From the NCBI RefSeq assembly GCF_030867095.1, contig NC_081831.1, forward strand, positions 64,556,716 to 64,620,715: a stretch of 64,000 nt of DNA. Reading direction: 5' to 3'. Below, one piece after another: positions 1 to 11,301 of the stretch. The stretch's first letter is position 1; each line of letters begins with the position of its first letter. The notes beneath the pieces were generated by a model, which made no database searches, was not told the origin of the DNA, and saw only the letters and a list, made by a program, of their open reading frames with translations. The translations under genes were made by a program, and so were the position numbers. The DNA is from Alligator mississippiensis. Lineage: Eukaryota; Chordata; Crocodylia; Alligatoridae.

Positions 1-1711
1 GAAAGCAGCAGTGGTGTTTTCTCACAAACTGAGTTGAAACCATAACAAAACCAAGGCTTTGAGACACTGGTGACAATTCACTTCGCTGGCAGTTTCATTA
101 ACAATGTGAATTTAGTCACAGAGCTGTGGGGCAGAAGAGGTGGCTCTTTCTTATCATAAAGTAGAAAAGAGGCACAGGGTTTTATGATGGGATAAGAAAG
201 GGGATGGAAGGAAAGTGATTAAAGGCAGAGCTAGACACTTCCTGTACACAATGACTTCAATATCGTGCTTGTCCAATGACACTGTTATTCTGAAAAGACA
301 GGTCACACGCCGGTTATGACAAGTATCCTACATGTCATGCTCACATCGCTGACGCTTGCCAAAGGACACTGCTTAGCCTTTGAAGAGCACAGCAACTCCA
401 TTCCTTGCATCTTTAGAAAGAGAAAAAATGCCATGGGAAGGAACTGCCCTCCTCCTAAAGGCCCATAGTGACCAGGTGCTGAATGCCTACAGGGTATTTG
501 TGGGGATTTCAATTCATCCCTTGTTCTCTTGACTTACAGTCATGAAGGAGGGAGCACATTAGGAGAAATCCCTTTTTCAGCAGTTTACACACTTCTGCTA
601 TCCAAAAATCAACATGTTGAGTAGGGGACCCATCCAATCAGCAGTGGAAGGTGAGAAAAGATGGAGAGCAATTCTGCTATGGATCCAGTGGATTTGATGT
701 GGCTTACTTCAGTGTGGTATCTCCAAGTTTATACTAGGAAAACCAAGAACAGAATTGGGCCAGTGAGTTCTGGCACAAAACATCAGAAGAGATCCCGAGT
801 AGAAAAGCCTGGTCAGACAAGCCAACATAACCGGGAGCAAAATCCTGCACTTAGTCACATGACACGTCTCAACTCAAATATTCTGCTTTTTCCCTTTAGG
901 CATGGATCTCCCCAAATATATACAGTGATAATATATTACTAGGGACAAAAGTTATCTTCAGAACAGGGAAAGAATGTTTCACATACTATGCAAACATAGA
1001 ACATGATCCTAGAAGCATTTATGCATGTAGTTTTACTCATGGGTAGTACTATTCAATTCAAAAGGTCTTCTTTGCAGAGGTTGAGTTACTCACAAGCATA
1101 TATGCCAGACTGGGCCCATATACTGCTTCTGAAATAAAAGGAAGCTGAATTTTCATTGTAACTATTTCAGAATATCCACTTTGGATTCATTCTGCCCTTT
1201 CTATCATTAAATATTAAAGAAACTCCAGGCGTATCTCATTAGAGGAATGTGAAGCAGACTTCTGGATTCTAATCTGAAGATATGCAAAATCAAAACTGTG
1301 TCTGTATATGAGTTTTGCAGATTCCCCATTTGTGTGCAATGGATGGATCCGGACACTAACCCCCCCAGTACTGAAGTTATGCACATTTGAACTCTGTAGC
1401 TCAGACCCACCAGCAGGCCAGAATTTGTCCTTTATTCTATCATTTATTTCAGGTGCCCTCAGATCAGCACAATTTTCATTCATGTAACTGTGGCTCTCTA
1501 CAATTAATGTGACACTGCAGCATCTACATAGGTATCTACATGAACATAGATAGATCCAAGATTTTTTTGAGTGATGTTAGCACACATGAGGCAGGAGGAC
1601 ACTCCTGAACAGTTAAGAATGGAGGATGAAAAAGAGGCCAGAGCCAGTTCTAATGCTAATTTATTTTGCTTTGTAAACTAGTTGTGAGGTCTGAGGGTAT
1701 TTTTTTTCCTT

Positions 1712-1936
1712 CCCTGAGCTACATTGTCTTAGGTTTTGAGGTCTATCTGTCATACTGAGGCAACAGACCCTTTTAACACTTCTTTTTGCTTTGATATGCA
1801 GTCCTGTCTCTTCCTTCTCCCTCTTTTCTTCAGGAGTTATATTGCCGGAAAGGGTGATGATTTTCACAGCAAATAAAGAGGCCTTCTCCTAGCTTTATTG
1901 TCTTCAGAAGAAATGCTCTGTGAATTTTATGACCAA
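1712..1936 (+). promoter_or_regulatory. Duplicated conserved noncoding block in intron 1 of copy 1 (enhancer candidate)
   Basis: This 225-bp stretch matches 29778-30002 in intron 1 of copy 2 without any gap and with about nine differences by eye. Similarity extends, more weakly, left to about 1644. It contains a TCF/LEF-type CTTTGAT (1789-1795), a caudal-type TTTATGA (1926-1932) and TTTATTG (1894-1900). The homeobox exon is less similar between the copies than this block. No frame is preserved in both copies, so it is not an obvious exon. An intronic enhancer serving both genes is the likely reading. Confidence 0.8.
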
Positions 1937-2991
1937 TGGGAAAGCTGTTCCCTTCCCCCCACTCAACCCTGGCCAGTCACAAAGATTGCTAGAGTAAGTG
2001 GGGGTCCCACAGAAGAACTGTTACAAACCCTTTTGCAAGGTGTAGAGTAAGCCATGAATGTCAGGTGAAGCCCATTATTCCATTAGCACTTTCAGATTAT
2101 CATAATTTGTAAAAATGAATCTTGGGCAAAATTCTCTGTTCTCAAACTGCTTCTCAGAACCAGACAATCCAGGCATTACTGCTTGGAGGGTATATTACAA
2201 TGTAGGTTAAGACCTTTCCCACCTCTGACTTCTGGTAGCTCCTAGTAAACTTCTGGTAGTTCAACTGAAGAAAAAACAATTTACATAATACAGTCCCTCC
2301 AACAGAGAATGTCTTCAGTAAAAACTGGTCCTACAGGCTGGTTACAATGATACCATTCAGGCCAGAATTAGACCAGAGAAAGTCCACTAACAAAAGGCTG
2401 AATCCCGAGACATTATTCACCTGAGTAAGGTGAGCAAGATTTGTCTAAAGGATTGAATTTAAAGTTTCTTTTTCACCTTTTAAGTGATAAATCATAATTC
2501 TTATCCCCCAGAAGGCTGAGAGAAACCACTGCCATTGAAAAGATTCCAACTAGCTCTAATGAACATTGGATCGAGCCCTAATAAAACAGATTTTTATGCA
2601 ACTACTGCACACATTTTCTTAGTCCTGGCAGATCTCAGTACTGATAGTTTGGTAGGTATCATTCTGAATGTGTAGGAAAACAACAATATTCAAGCCCAGA
2701 TCCACCATGTAAGTCAGAATTTCGTTCTTACTTTTTAATTTTTTTGTAAAGCAACCTTCTTAACTAGACTTGAAAACTTCTGCATTTCTTGAAAACAGAA
2801 CCATACTGTATTATCACAGCTACAATGAAATCAGATAGGTACTTGTATAATAATAAGTAAGTTGGATGGGGAAGTAAGCACTCTTGTTTTGCAAATATAC
2901 TTAGTTTCTGCTTCAGTTCTGAAAGCAAAGGAAAATTCCTCTCCAGATAATTAAAATCAGAAACTGAAAGGTGTCTCTTTGCCTTACTTCT

Positions 2992-3240
2992 TGTTTCTGG
3001 AGATAAAAGGAGGATCTGATATTTGTTTATGGCTTCTGAATGTGAATAGAGTCCATGATAAGATCACCTTGTAGCTCTTTTGTGTACTTCATCTTAACAC
3101 CACAATAGAGAGTTTAGGGAAACATTTTAGGCATTTTGTTCCAGGGAATGACCCCAAATTCACATTTAAAGGGGAAAAACCCCTAAGCAAAACACAGGCT
3201 AGAGAGATCAAAAGAAGTTAAAAAATATCAAGTAAGGCAT
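2992..3240 (+). promoter_or_regulatory. Second paralogous intron 1 block, copy 1
   Basis: This region aligns with about 30470-30790 in copy 2. Shared runs include 'CTTGTAGCTCTTTTGTGT', 'CTTCATCTTAACACC' and 'GAGTTTAGGGAA', with small gaps between them. It is less conserved than the 1712-1936 block. It supports a common origin of both introns and may be a second, weaker regulatory element. Confidence 0.65.
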
Positions 3241-4497
3241 TAAAGCACCACAGGTGACCATATGTTAAACAAACAATTTACACTTCCAATAAATGAAAAC
3301 AAACGTACTGATACCTATGTGGGCTACACTGAATAACCACTCTTGTTCAGGACCTCTTACGTTTTTACCGTAGTATTTTAAAATTAACAGAGCTTCTAAC
3401 TTGGCTATTGGTATAAGCACAAATAGGTTGATTCTGTTCTTGATACAGTTTGACATTGGTTTTACTGTGTTGACTTCGGTGGAGTTACCATCATTTCAGA
3501 GTAGCTGGGAGTTAGAATCCTTTCCAGGGAATGGTACAAATTTGACACACGGTACTGTTAACTTTGTGGGGGAAATATTAATTAAGCACAGCAAATACAA
3601 ATACAGACAAAAAAATTTTTCCTGGCCAGAAAGAGTTTGGCCTGGCTCCAAACTATACAAATTCAGTGGCTCAAGAAAGCTGAGAGATGCCACTCAAATG
3701 CCATTATTAATACTTACAAGGGTATAGGTTGTTGTTGTCTGCCATTATTAATACTTAGTTCTTGCTCAGGGACCCAGCTTGAGAGAATGTGCAGACTAAT
3801 GGACCAAATATATAAAATATGGAACCTTGTTCTTCAGGCTGGGAAACAGGAAGATCACAGAAAGCATGTCTGACATACTGGTTGGATCAGTGTCATCCAT
3901 AGCCAGAGGCAGAATATTATCTATTCTCTGCAGTGAACTATTTATTTTTTGCCTGTCATGGAGCGGGGTGCTACAAACACAGGTCAACAAGAAAATCTCT
4001 GCTGCAAAGGAATCACATTCTAAAGACCAGCTTGATGGGCCAAAAATTCCCAGTCTGGACAACACTGATTTTCAGATGTTGAAAGAAGGGGAAAAATACA
4101 TTTCTCATATGCTGCCCCTCTGAGTGGACAGATTTGAGGTGCAAGGGATGGGGGAGTGCTATTCACTCTGGAATCTTTGATTGTATTATTAGGGTCAAAC
4201 CCTCCCTCTTCTTCCAGAGCTGGGGAAAGCTCTCTCGCAGCAGAACCAGTGAGGACATGCCCCAGAAATAAAGGATAAAGTATTTCAGGAACCTGCTTGA
4301 TTTGTGGTCCACAGATTTCTGTTCTGTGGGAACTCTTTCAATTCCAAGTCATAGGGGAGTTAAAAGGGGGTGGGAGGAGGGGGAAATGTGGAGCAGGAGT
4401 TACCGACCATTCAGCTTCATGGAGAAGAAGAGTGCCAGCTGTGAGACTATGCACCTGAAATTCAGGTATGTTCACAACTGTAAGTGCAAATCAGTTA

Positions 4498-4748
4498 CAG
4501 GTTTCCCTCACCAGACACAGGGGTTAGGTTCCTGAAAGTTCCCGTGGTTGGCAAAACCGGCAGGACTGGGGGAGCAGGGGCTGTGGGTGGGGGGTGAAGG
4601 GCACCAGCAAGGCTGTGGGAGCACTGAGAGGCATGAGCAGGGCCAGGGGGGCCATGCAGGCTATTTCCAGATTGTACCCCCCTCTTTCTCTGAAGCATGG
4701 ATACTCAAAACCATGGCTGGCAAAACCGTGGTTGGCGAGGGAAACCTA
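4498..4748. mobile_element. Mariner/pogo-like MITE with TA target duplication
   Basis: The ends are CAGGTTTCCCTCACCA and, read in reverse, TAGGTTTCCCTCGCCA, each next to TA. The interior includes GGTTCCTGAAAGTTCCCGTG and a G-rich stretch. A related partial copy is at about 11165-11301. The assignment to the pogo/Tigger group rests on the CAGG ends and the TA duplication. Confidence 0.7.
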
Positions 4749-5032
4749 TACATATCTCTCTGCCCTTTCACATGCATCCCCAGCTGGTGCTTACATTAAG
4801 ATTGTGACCCCATAAAAGAAGACTAGTTACCTCCTTCATCAGTTGTGCACGTTAGTTTGGTAGTTAGTTCTCCCAAAATCATAGAGTTTGGTAGAAGTCT
4901 TATCCAATAAGGATAGGAACACCCAATAAGGCCAGGAGGTAGCCCAGATGCAGGCTGTTCTAGATTGCAGGCCGGAGCTGGCCTTCAGAATAATGCAGGA
5001 CATTACTTTCAAGGGAGCTGTTTGCTTATTAA

Positions 5033-5146
5033 TTTTATTACTATAGCACCTAGAAGACCCAATCATGGCCTGGGACCCACTGTGCTGAGGGCTGTGCAAA
5101 CAAGAAACAATGATGTTCCCTACCCTGGAAAGTTTACAATTTAAGC
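5033..5146 (+). repeat. Old amniote interspersed repeat
   Basis: TTATTACTATAGCACCTAGAAG, CCCAATCATGGCCTGGGACCC, GTGCTGAGGGCTGTGCAAAC and TCCCTACCCTGGAAAG make up the tail of a widely distributed sauropsid SINE/LINE fragment. The exact family is not named here. Confidence 0.55.
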
Positions 5147-5486
5147 ATAGGACAAGAGACAACAGAGGGTCACAGTCAGACAGGGGAGTGCAAGAAAGCA
5201 ATGAGATGCTGCTGGTCAGCATGATGCACAATGGTCCTAGAAAGCCTGTGACCTACCCTTTGTCAACTTTTTAGCAAACCTTGGAGTAAGGGAGGCTCTG
5301 ACACACCTTTTGTTTAAGCTGGCTGTTAAGGCCTTGCAGACCTTGGCAGATTCTGATCAGAGCTTGCTTTTAAAAAGGTGTAAATTTCTGAAACTGGGAA
5401 GCTCTGAATGTCAGCAACAACAAAGAGGAAAGGCAGGTAACAAAGACAGCGTGTGCAGTTTTCCCCCTTTTCACTGCTACCCTGAG

Positions 5487-5980
5487 AAGTTAGGCAGACA
5501 AGATTCTTTGGGTAAATCCAATATCTTTTATTAGACCAACTAATATAGTTGGAAAAAATCTTCTTTGCAAGCTTTTGGGTATGTTTTCTTTCTGGGTCTA
5601 AAACGGGTGACAAATTATAATTTATGAGGGAGACAGACTATTGACATTAGTGCAAGGAATTAAAAAAAAACCCAACATTTTCACTGAGGGTGTTTACACC
5701 TGAAAGCTTGCAAAGAAGATTTCTTTCTCCTCCCTTTTTGAATATAGTTGGAAAAAATCTTCACCCAAATATTCACCCTTACGTGTTTGTACCTGAAAGC
5801 TTGCAAAGAAGATTTCTGCTTTGTAAGCTTTTGGGTACAAATACTCAATGGTGTTTGTACCCAAAAGCTTGCAAAGAAGATCTTTTCCAACTATATTAGT
5901 TGGTCTAATAAAAGATACCGGATTTACCCAAAGAACCTTGTCTGCCTGTCCTTAGACCAACACGGCTACAACCAATAGCT
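5487..5980. mobile_element. Fold-back MITE with long inverted arms and repeated core
   Basis: The left arm (5491-5581: AGGCAGACAAGATTCTTTGG..., TCTTTTATTAGACCAACTAA) is the inverse of the right arm (about 5854-5960: AGTTGGTCTAATAAAAGATA...CCCAAAGAACCTTGTCTGCC), with arms of about 90 bp. Between them CTGAAAGCTTGCAAAGAAGA is repeated at about 5701 and 5792, and a CCAAAAGCTTGCAAAGAAGA version at 5861. The right edge is AGACCAACACGGCTACAACC. The pattern suggests internal amplification or nested insertion. Confidence 0.8.
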
Positions 5981-6299
5981 CTGAGAACAATAGCCCTCCA
6001 TCCAGACTTGATGTACTAATGGAATCAGTGAAAGAGACATTGGTACTATGATTTGACACTGACCATTATCCTACATCAAGCATTATTTGTCTCTCATTCT
6101 CTCTCTGCTTATTATTACATGAAAAGCCATTGCTTTTTTTTAAATTTCTTGCACTGATGTCCATAGTTTATCTCCCTCATAATTTGTCTCCCTTTTTTAA
6201 TCCAGGAAGAAAAGAGATACCTATTAAACTAAAATAATAATACTGTGTCTCTAACCCTTACTGCTATTGTTTTCATAACATTAATAGTGCAGGAGATTT

Positions 6300-6480
6300 T
6301 GGAGGACTGCAGCCAGTGAAATACACCCCACCATCCCCCTTTGATATAGGTATCAGCATCTCAATTTTAGAAAGAGGAACTGAGCAGTAAAAATGTTCTG
6401 TGGATCATCCATGGTCATGCAGGAAGTCTGTGCTGGAACCAGGAATAAAATCCAGATTTCCTGACTCCCAGTTCTTAACC
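6300..6480 (+). repeat. MIR/CORE-SINE-like fragment in copy 1 intron 1
   Basis: TCATGCAGGAAGTCTGTGCTGG, CCAGGAATAAAATCCAGATTTC and CTGACTCCCAGTTCTTAACC are in the MIR-like order. It ends about 290 bp before exon 2. Confidence 0.55.
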
Positions 6481-6770
6481 CCATCTTCCCCTCAAAATGA
6501 TAATGTAAGGGATGATAAAGAAGTCAGAACATCAGCTTGTCATCTGTTTGTTTAAGAACAAAACTAAATGCTGGTGGCCTAAGTCTCCTGTGCTGTAAAT
6601 CAAGAACAGCTCTGCTCGTGTCAGTGGTTACCCTGGGGTAGGTGAGAGAAGAATCAGGCACAAAATGTCCAGGAACATTTTTTTTCCAAATTCAAAAGAA
6701 AGTGTTTTGTGCTGCTGAAATTAAAAACTCTAGCTCAAAGCCATATGCTTTTTTTTTTCTTTTAAAACAG

Positions 6771-6916
6771 GTAAAACAAGAACAAGAGAGAAGTACCGGG
6801 TGGTTTATACAGATCATCAGAGATTAGAATTAGAGAAGGAATTTCATTACAACAGATACATTACTATCAGGAGGAAGTCTGAACTTGCTGCAAACCTAAG
6901 ACTTTCCGAGAGACAG
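6771..6916 (+). CDS. CDX4-like homeobox gene, copy 1: exon 2 (homeobox 5' part)
   Basis: This exon encodes the N-terminal arm, helices 1 and 2 and the turn of a caudal-type homeodomain ([20 protein letters not shown] onward to LSERQ). CDX proteins are nuclear transcription factors that pattern the posterior body axis and activate Hox genes. It is 146 bp, enters in phase 1 (first two bases complete a Gly codon) and ends exactly at homeodomain residue 44, like exon 2 of copy 2. The acceptor has a T-rich tract then AACAG; the donor is CAG|GTAGAG. Compared with copy 2, the homeodomain has Arg for Lys at position 1, Tyr for Cys at 22 and Arg for Gly at 39. Tyr22 is also found in CDX1 and CDX2. No exon 1 (no MYP start, no WMRKT motif) lies between base 1 and here; scaling from copy 2 it should lie outside the window. 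The reading frame is intact, so I treat it as a gene rather than a pseudogene, although expression is unproven. Confidence 0.93.
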
Positions 6917-7107
6917 GTAGAGTATGGGTCACACATTCAGCATTTCCTATGCATTTATTATTACTGCGCAGGAGACAAGAAAACTGCTTAAAAGCATGAC
7001 TATCCTAACATCCCTAAGTATGGAGCAGTGCAGCTGGCCTATTGTGACGCAGACCACTGACCTGTTCAGCCGTGTGAGATCTGTTGCATTGTACTTGTCT
7101 ATAAGAT

Positions 7108-7296
7108 CAGGGACAGAAGTTCAATAAACCGATTTAACCTAAATCAGTTCAGTCTGATACTACATCCATCAGATTTATCTTAAACTGGTTTTAGCCATTT
7201 TGAAACCAGTTTATGAGCACTGAATTTCTGTTGTGTTACAGATTTTAACCGATTTCCAAACACTTATACCAGTCCATGTGTAATTTCTGTCCCTAG
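7108..7296. mobile_element. Palindromic MITE (GGGACAGAAGTT family), copy 1
   Basis: The element runs from CAGGGACAGAAGTT to AATTTCTGTCCCTAG, with subterminal AACCGATTTAA/TTTTAACCGATTT and repeated AAACTGGTTT motifs. It closely matches 12166-12355 in the same intron. The superfamily is unassigned (hAT possible). Confidence 0.7.
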
Positions 7297-7461
7297 CCTA
7301 ATAGGGCATTATTTCTATATTTCACAGTATCACAGCCAAGCTTTACCTGCAATAACAATGGTGCACACACAAGTCCAGATTAGGTACTGGCAGCTGCCAG
7401 CATCTTAAGCAAAATGTTGTTTAATTTGCTCCAAGAAAGGATAGCTGAAGGGGTCTTAAAA

Positions 7462-7672
7462 CACCAGCAGATGAGGTTCTTTGGATAGATGTGATAGTTT
7501 TTATTAGACCACTAAGTAGTTGGAAAAATTGTTTTTTGCAAGCTTTTGGGCCCAATTTTTTGCAACTATTTAAAAGAACAATTCCTTCCAAATATTTAGT
7601 TGGTCTAATAAAAGATATCACATCTACCCAAAGAACCATGTCTGCCTAGGTCTTTAAACCAACATGACTGCA
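7462..7672. mobile_element. Fold-back MITE, same family as 5487-5980
   Basis: The left arm GGTTCTTTGGATAGATGTGA...TTTTTATTAGACC is the inverse of the right arm TAGTTGGTCTAATAAAAGAT...CTACCCAAAGAACCATGTC. The copy has a single short core around GCAAGCTTTTGGGCCC and ends ACCAACATGACTGCAACCAA. It is the simple form of the element. Confidence 0.78.
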
Positions 7673-9040
7673 ACCAACAACCCTTAAAACACCAGCAGCA
7701 TCTTGGAGCCTTGTCTACATTGATGGAGCTAAACCAGTGGGAACAGCGGTGGCAATTTTTAGCCAAAAAGCCCAGGGAAAAGTCCTGACCTGACTTCATT
7801 CCACAGTTTTGTTATAGATTTAAGTGGGGCCAGGACTTCAACCTAGCAGAAACAGAGCCACTGACTCCATCTGACAAATGCATGTACATTAAGAAAAATA
7901 CTTACATGTCCCTCCAGTTCCCCTTCACATTTACTGGAGGACTCTGTCCCCATTCCATATTTGCCCCATTTCTTTCTCTATTCATGAGGCCCTACAAGAC
8001 CACCATCCTGTCCAAGACCTGAATACATGTTGCTCTGGAACCCATCAATGTCACACTCCTCAATCAGCTAATTGCAATGTCTGTACATTGCTCCTGCAGC
8101 ACTCACAGCCTGTGCGCCTCCTCCTCCTCCTCTCAAAGGGCCTGGGCACATGGCCTCTGGCTCTAAAACACTTCCAAGCCCAGCTGGCCCCGGAAGCAAG
8201 CAAGTGAGATAAGAAGTCAAGCTGGATCTCCCACAGAGCAGTACAAATAATTATTTCATGGTTAGCATTTGTTCTGTACCGTGGTATGTGGGGGGTTCCT
8301 TCAATCAATGCACTGAACACAGGCAGTGGAATAAAAATTGATGAGTATTATTGATGGAGATCAATGGATAATTCCCACTGGATTATATCATTAGCAATTT
8401 CCACTTTTGTTGTTTGCATGCTATGCAGCCATGCCACAATTTTCTCAAGTATGATTCAAAATTATTCCCTGAATAACATGCCTAATTCTCCAATCATATG
8501 CACTTTTTAGAGTTAAAAGTATAAAACGCCACCAAATTGGAAATGTAGCATTTTATCTCTAGGATGAACTCCCTTCCTCTGGGTACAAATGACAAACAAG
8601 GTGTAAGGAAATGGAGAAACGGACCCAAGTGTCAAAAATATTTCTTGATCTTCAGCAAAGAGTTCATTGCAAGTGGTTGATTATTGACCAGTCAGGTTTT
8701 TTTTAACTGGTTAGTAGGTCAAATGATATACGTATTATCTCTTATTGTCTTAATTGAACTCCTGGTATCTGCATTTTATTATGCTCTTGACTATACACTT
8801 AAGATTTGCTTCTGTGAAAATTCTGCAATATTCACTTGCAACTCACTGATCTGATGATCATTCATGCAAATGAAACTTTTTATGATAACAGTTGAAGAAA
8901 GCTATTTGACACAATCTTCAATTTCTAAAAGAAATTTGTTCAAATATCATGGCAATGTCTTTGCAGTATTTGCCTTGCTCTCATAGATCAACTATACCCC
9001 TGTGCCCAAAATCAGAATAACATCCATGCATCACTTAAAA

Positions 9041-9352
9041 CAGTGGTTCTCCAACTTTTTAGATATAAGGCACCCTTTGTATCAAAAGTATCAAGACACC
9101 CCATCAGAAAATGCCAGCTCTTAGTTTTCAGTTGTTTTTTGAAAAACAGAGCAATTCTTCTATTGCAAAAAATTCAGAAAGACCAGAATAGGTCCGGATG
9201 TTTTTAACACTATTGATTCCTACTTTAAATCTCTGGGTTTAGCTTGTGTATCTTATGTATTTTATGTATGCACACCTAACAGTGCTAACAACTATGTATC
9301 ACTCCACAATATCCTTGAAAGAATCTCAAGGCACCCTGGTTGAGAATCACTG
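9041..9352. mobile_element. hAT-type MITE (CAGTGGTTCTC family), copy A
   Basis: The copy runs from CAGTGGTTCTCCAAC to GGTTGAGAATCACTG, giving inverted termini of about 14 bp. Flanks ACTTAAAA and ACTTAAGC give a 6-of-8 target duplication. It resembles two other copies here, sharing AGGCACCC near both ends and AAAATGCCAGCTCTTAGTTTT. The terminus is the one seen in Charlie/MER5-like hATs. Confidence 0.85.
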
Positions 9353-9955
9353 ACTTAAGCCATTACTAGCAGAGCGAGACACAGGCATAAGTGAACTGGG
9401 CAGCCGCCCAGGGCCCAGACAGAAAGGGGGCCTAAAAATGGTAATTTTATTATTATTATCATTATCTCTAGTGAAGGGGGGACAGGTACTAAAAGGTCGC
9501 CCAGGGCTGCCAGGAGTCTGGGTACAATGCTGATTACTAGGCAAACTCAGGCTTACATGGCACCTAAATGATGCATAGGATTTCAGCCTACTTCAGTACC
9601 TATACAACTTTTACTAGACTTCCATAGTTCCATTAATGAAGAAGATTAATTACTTAGCTCAGGGTGAGTTCACTAACTGTTTCAAAGTGCTGAACAGGAA
9701 GCAGGAGAGAATGTTCTCCAGATAATGTAAATGAAAAATGTTTCATATCAACTCAAAACTGAAAAATATTTCCAGAACTTTAAACAGTGAGTGTTGATCT
9801 GTTCAAAAGATCTGTGGTTTGAAATAAATCTGTGCATGTTTGATGCAGTAATCCATTGAGAGGGCCTCATTCTAATCTGAAAATATTGCCATGTACCTTG
9901 ACAAACAATGTGAATAGATACACAAATTCAGTCATAAACCATTTGAATTATTTGT

Positions 9956-10583
9956 GCCCCTCTACATGTGCAGGTAAAGGTGCTTTGGGGTCAAAGCATG
10001 ATCCACAAAATCATGCTTCCTGTCACATCATGTGCATGGCAGGAGGTGTGATTGTGGGACTGTGCATTAGATCTCATCACATCTTATCACTGGTGCAGGA
10101 ATCATGATCCCGGGCTTCCCCAGAACTGGCTCCTGTGACTTCAAGCCCCACACCTGACAGGACTCACAATGGGGACAATGTTCTCTGTGCTGCCCCCACG
10201 GTGAGCCCCACAGCTGATGTGGTCTACAGGGCTTGCAGCGGAGGCTGCAGGGAGAATGCTGCCACTTCTGTGAGCCCCACAGCTGAGGATGCAGCCACCA
10301 CTGTGAGCCTTGTCAGTGCAGGGCTAGAAGGGAGTGATGCACCCCTGTGGCTGACAGTCCCCCACTTGATGGGGCTCCCAGCTACAGGGGAGCACTAGGC
10401 CACACGTTCAAATAATGACATGATTAGAATAAGCTACAGAGTTACTACACATTTTTGTGGAATAACCCTGTAGCTTATTGCTTGTTTTATCATGCCATTA
10501 ATTGGCTGAAGGTGTAACTGCATCACAACTTGAGGCGTGATTACGCAGTTAATTGTGCCTGGACTGTAACATGTAGAGGGGGC
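9956..10583. mobile_element. MITE-like element with GCCCCTCTACATGT inverted ends
   Basis: The left end GCCCCTCTACATGTGCAGG and the right end (read in reverse) GCCCCCTCTACATGTTACAG match over about 14 bp. The interior carries repeats of GTGAGCCCCACAGCTGA (10200, 10270) and a palindrome AATAAGCTACAGAGTT...ATAACCCTGTAGCTTATT at about 10426-10482. No coding potential is recognised. Confidence 0.68.
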
Positions 10584-11164
10584 CTAAGTTTCATATTTTA
10601 ACTTTCTTTATACAAAATACTTGTATATACTCCTTTAACTATACCAGTAGGGTTAACTACCTCTCCCAACCCCACTGCCAGGATGGATTTCTCATACTGA
10701 TGCAGTTTATCTCCATATGAAATACAATGTTATATTGGTATATGACCACTTTATACTAAAATAACTTCATCCACATTGAGGATTGTACCAGGTATAACTA
10801 TATCAGTAAAAAACAAACAAAAGGAAGAAAACCCCCAAAAAACTCTTAACCATCTTAGTTATGCCCGTAGATTAGAGTTAGTAATTGCATGGATGATACT
10901 TGGGTCAGTCTCAGTACCAACTAGAAGCACATGCATAGATGGTACCAGATAGAGTAAGATTTTGTGGTTCTGGCAGAGTAAATAGACATAATTGATGGGG
11001 CAGGGAAATGCCAGAGATACTGGGAGATATGGGTCCACTTATTTCTCCAAAAGTATCTGCATAGCATAGATGGCAGGAGAAGTTCTTTAGTGAAAATGTA
11101 AAGTTAAGACAAATAAAGGTGTGTGACTGATTGAAGATCCCACTAACGGTGCACAGTTATGATT

Positions 11165-11301
11165 AACCATGGTTTTCCATGGCCATGCATCAGCCCAGCA
11201 CCTGCCATTTTTCCCATAAGCCTTTTGTCTTGCCAACCAGAGTTTTGCCAGCCATGGGAACTTTCAGGAACCTAACCTCAGCAGTTGGCAAGGGAAACCT
11301 G
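11165..11301. mobile_element. Partial MITE related to 4498-4748
   Basis: The segment shares GGAACTTTCAGGAACCTAAC and ends GGCAAGGGAAACCTG followed by TA. It is roughly reverse-complementary in its first part to the left portion of the 4498 copy, and its left end is lost or diverged. Confidence 0.55.

Larger units (their letters stand above)
1..6770 (+). other. Intron 1 of CDX4-like copy 1 (3' part)
   Basis: This stretch lacks an exon 1. It holds the two paralogous noncoding blocks, a pogo-like MITE, fold-back MITEs and MIR-like fragments listed separately. I see nothing recognisable in 1-1640. All open frames here are short and chance-like. Confidence 0.7.

Noticed and set aside
1-1640. Search for exon 1 of copy 1
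   Set aside because: No MYP start, REDW or WMRKT-like sequence was found on the plus strand; by analogy with copy 2 it should lie outside the window.
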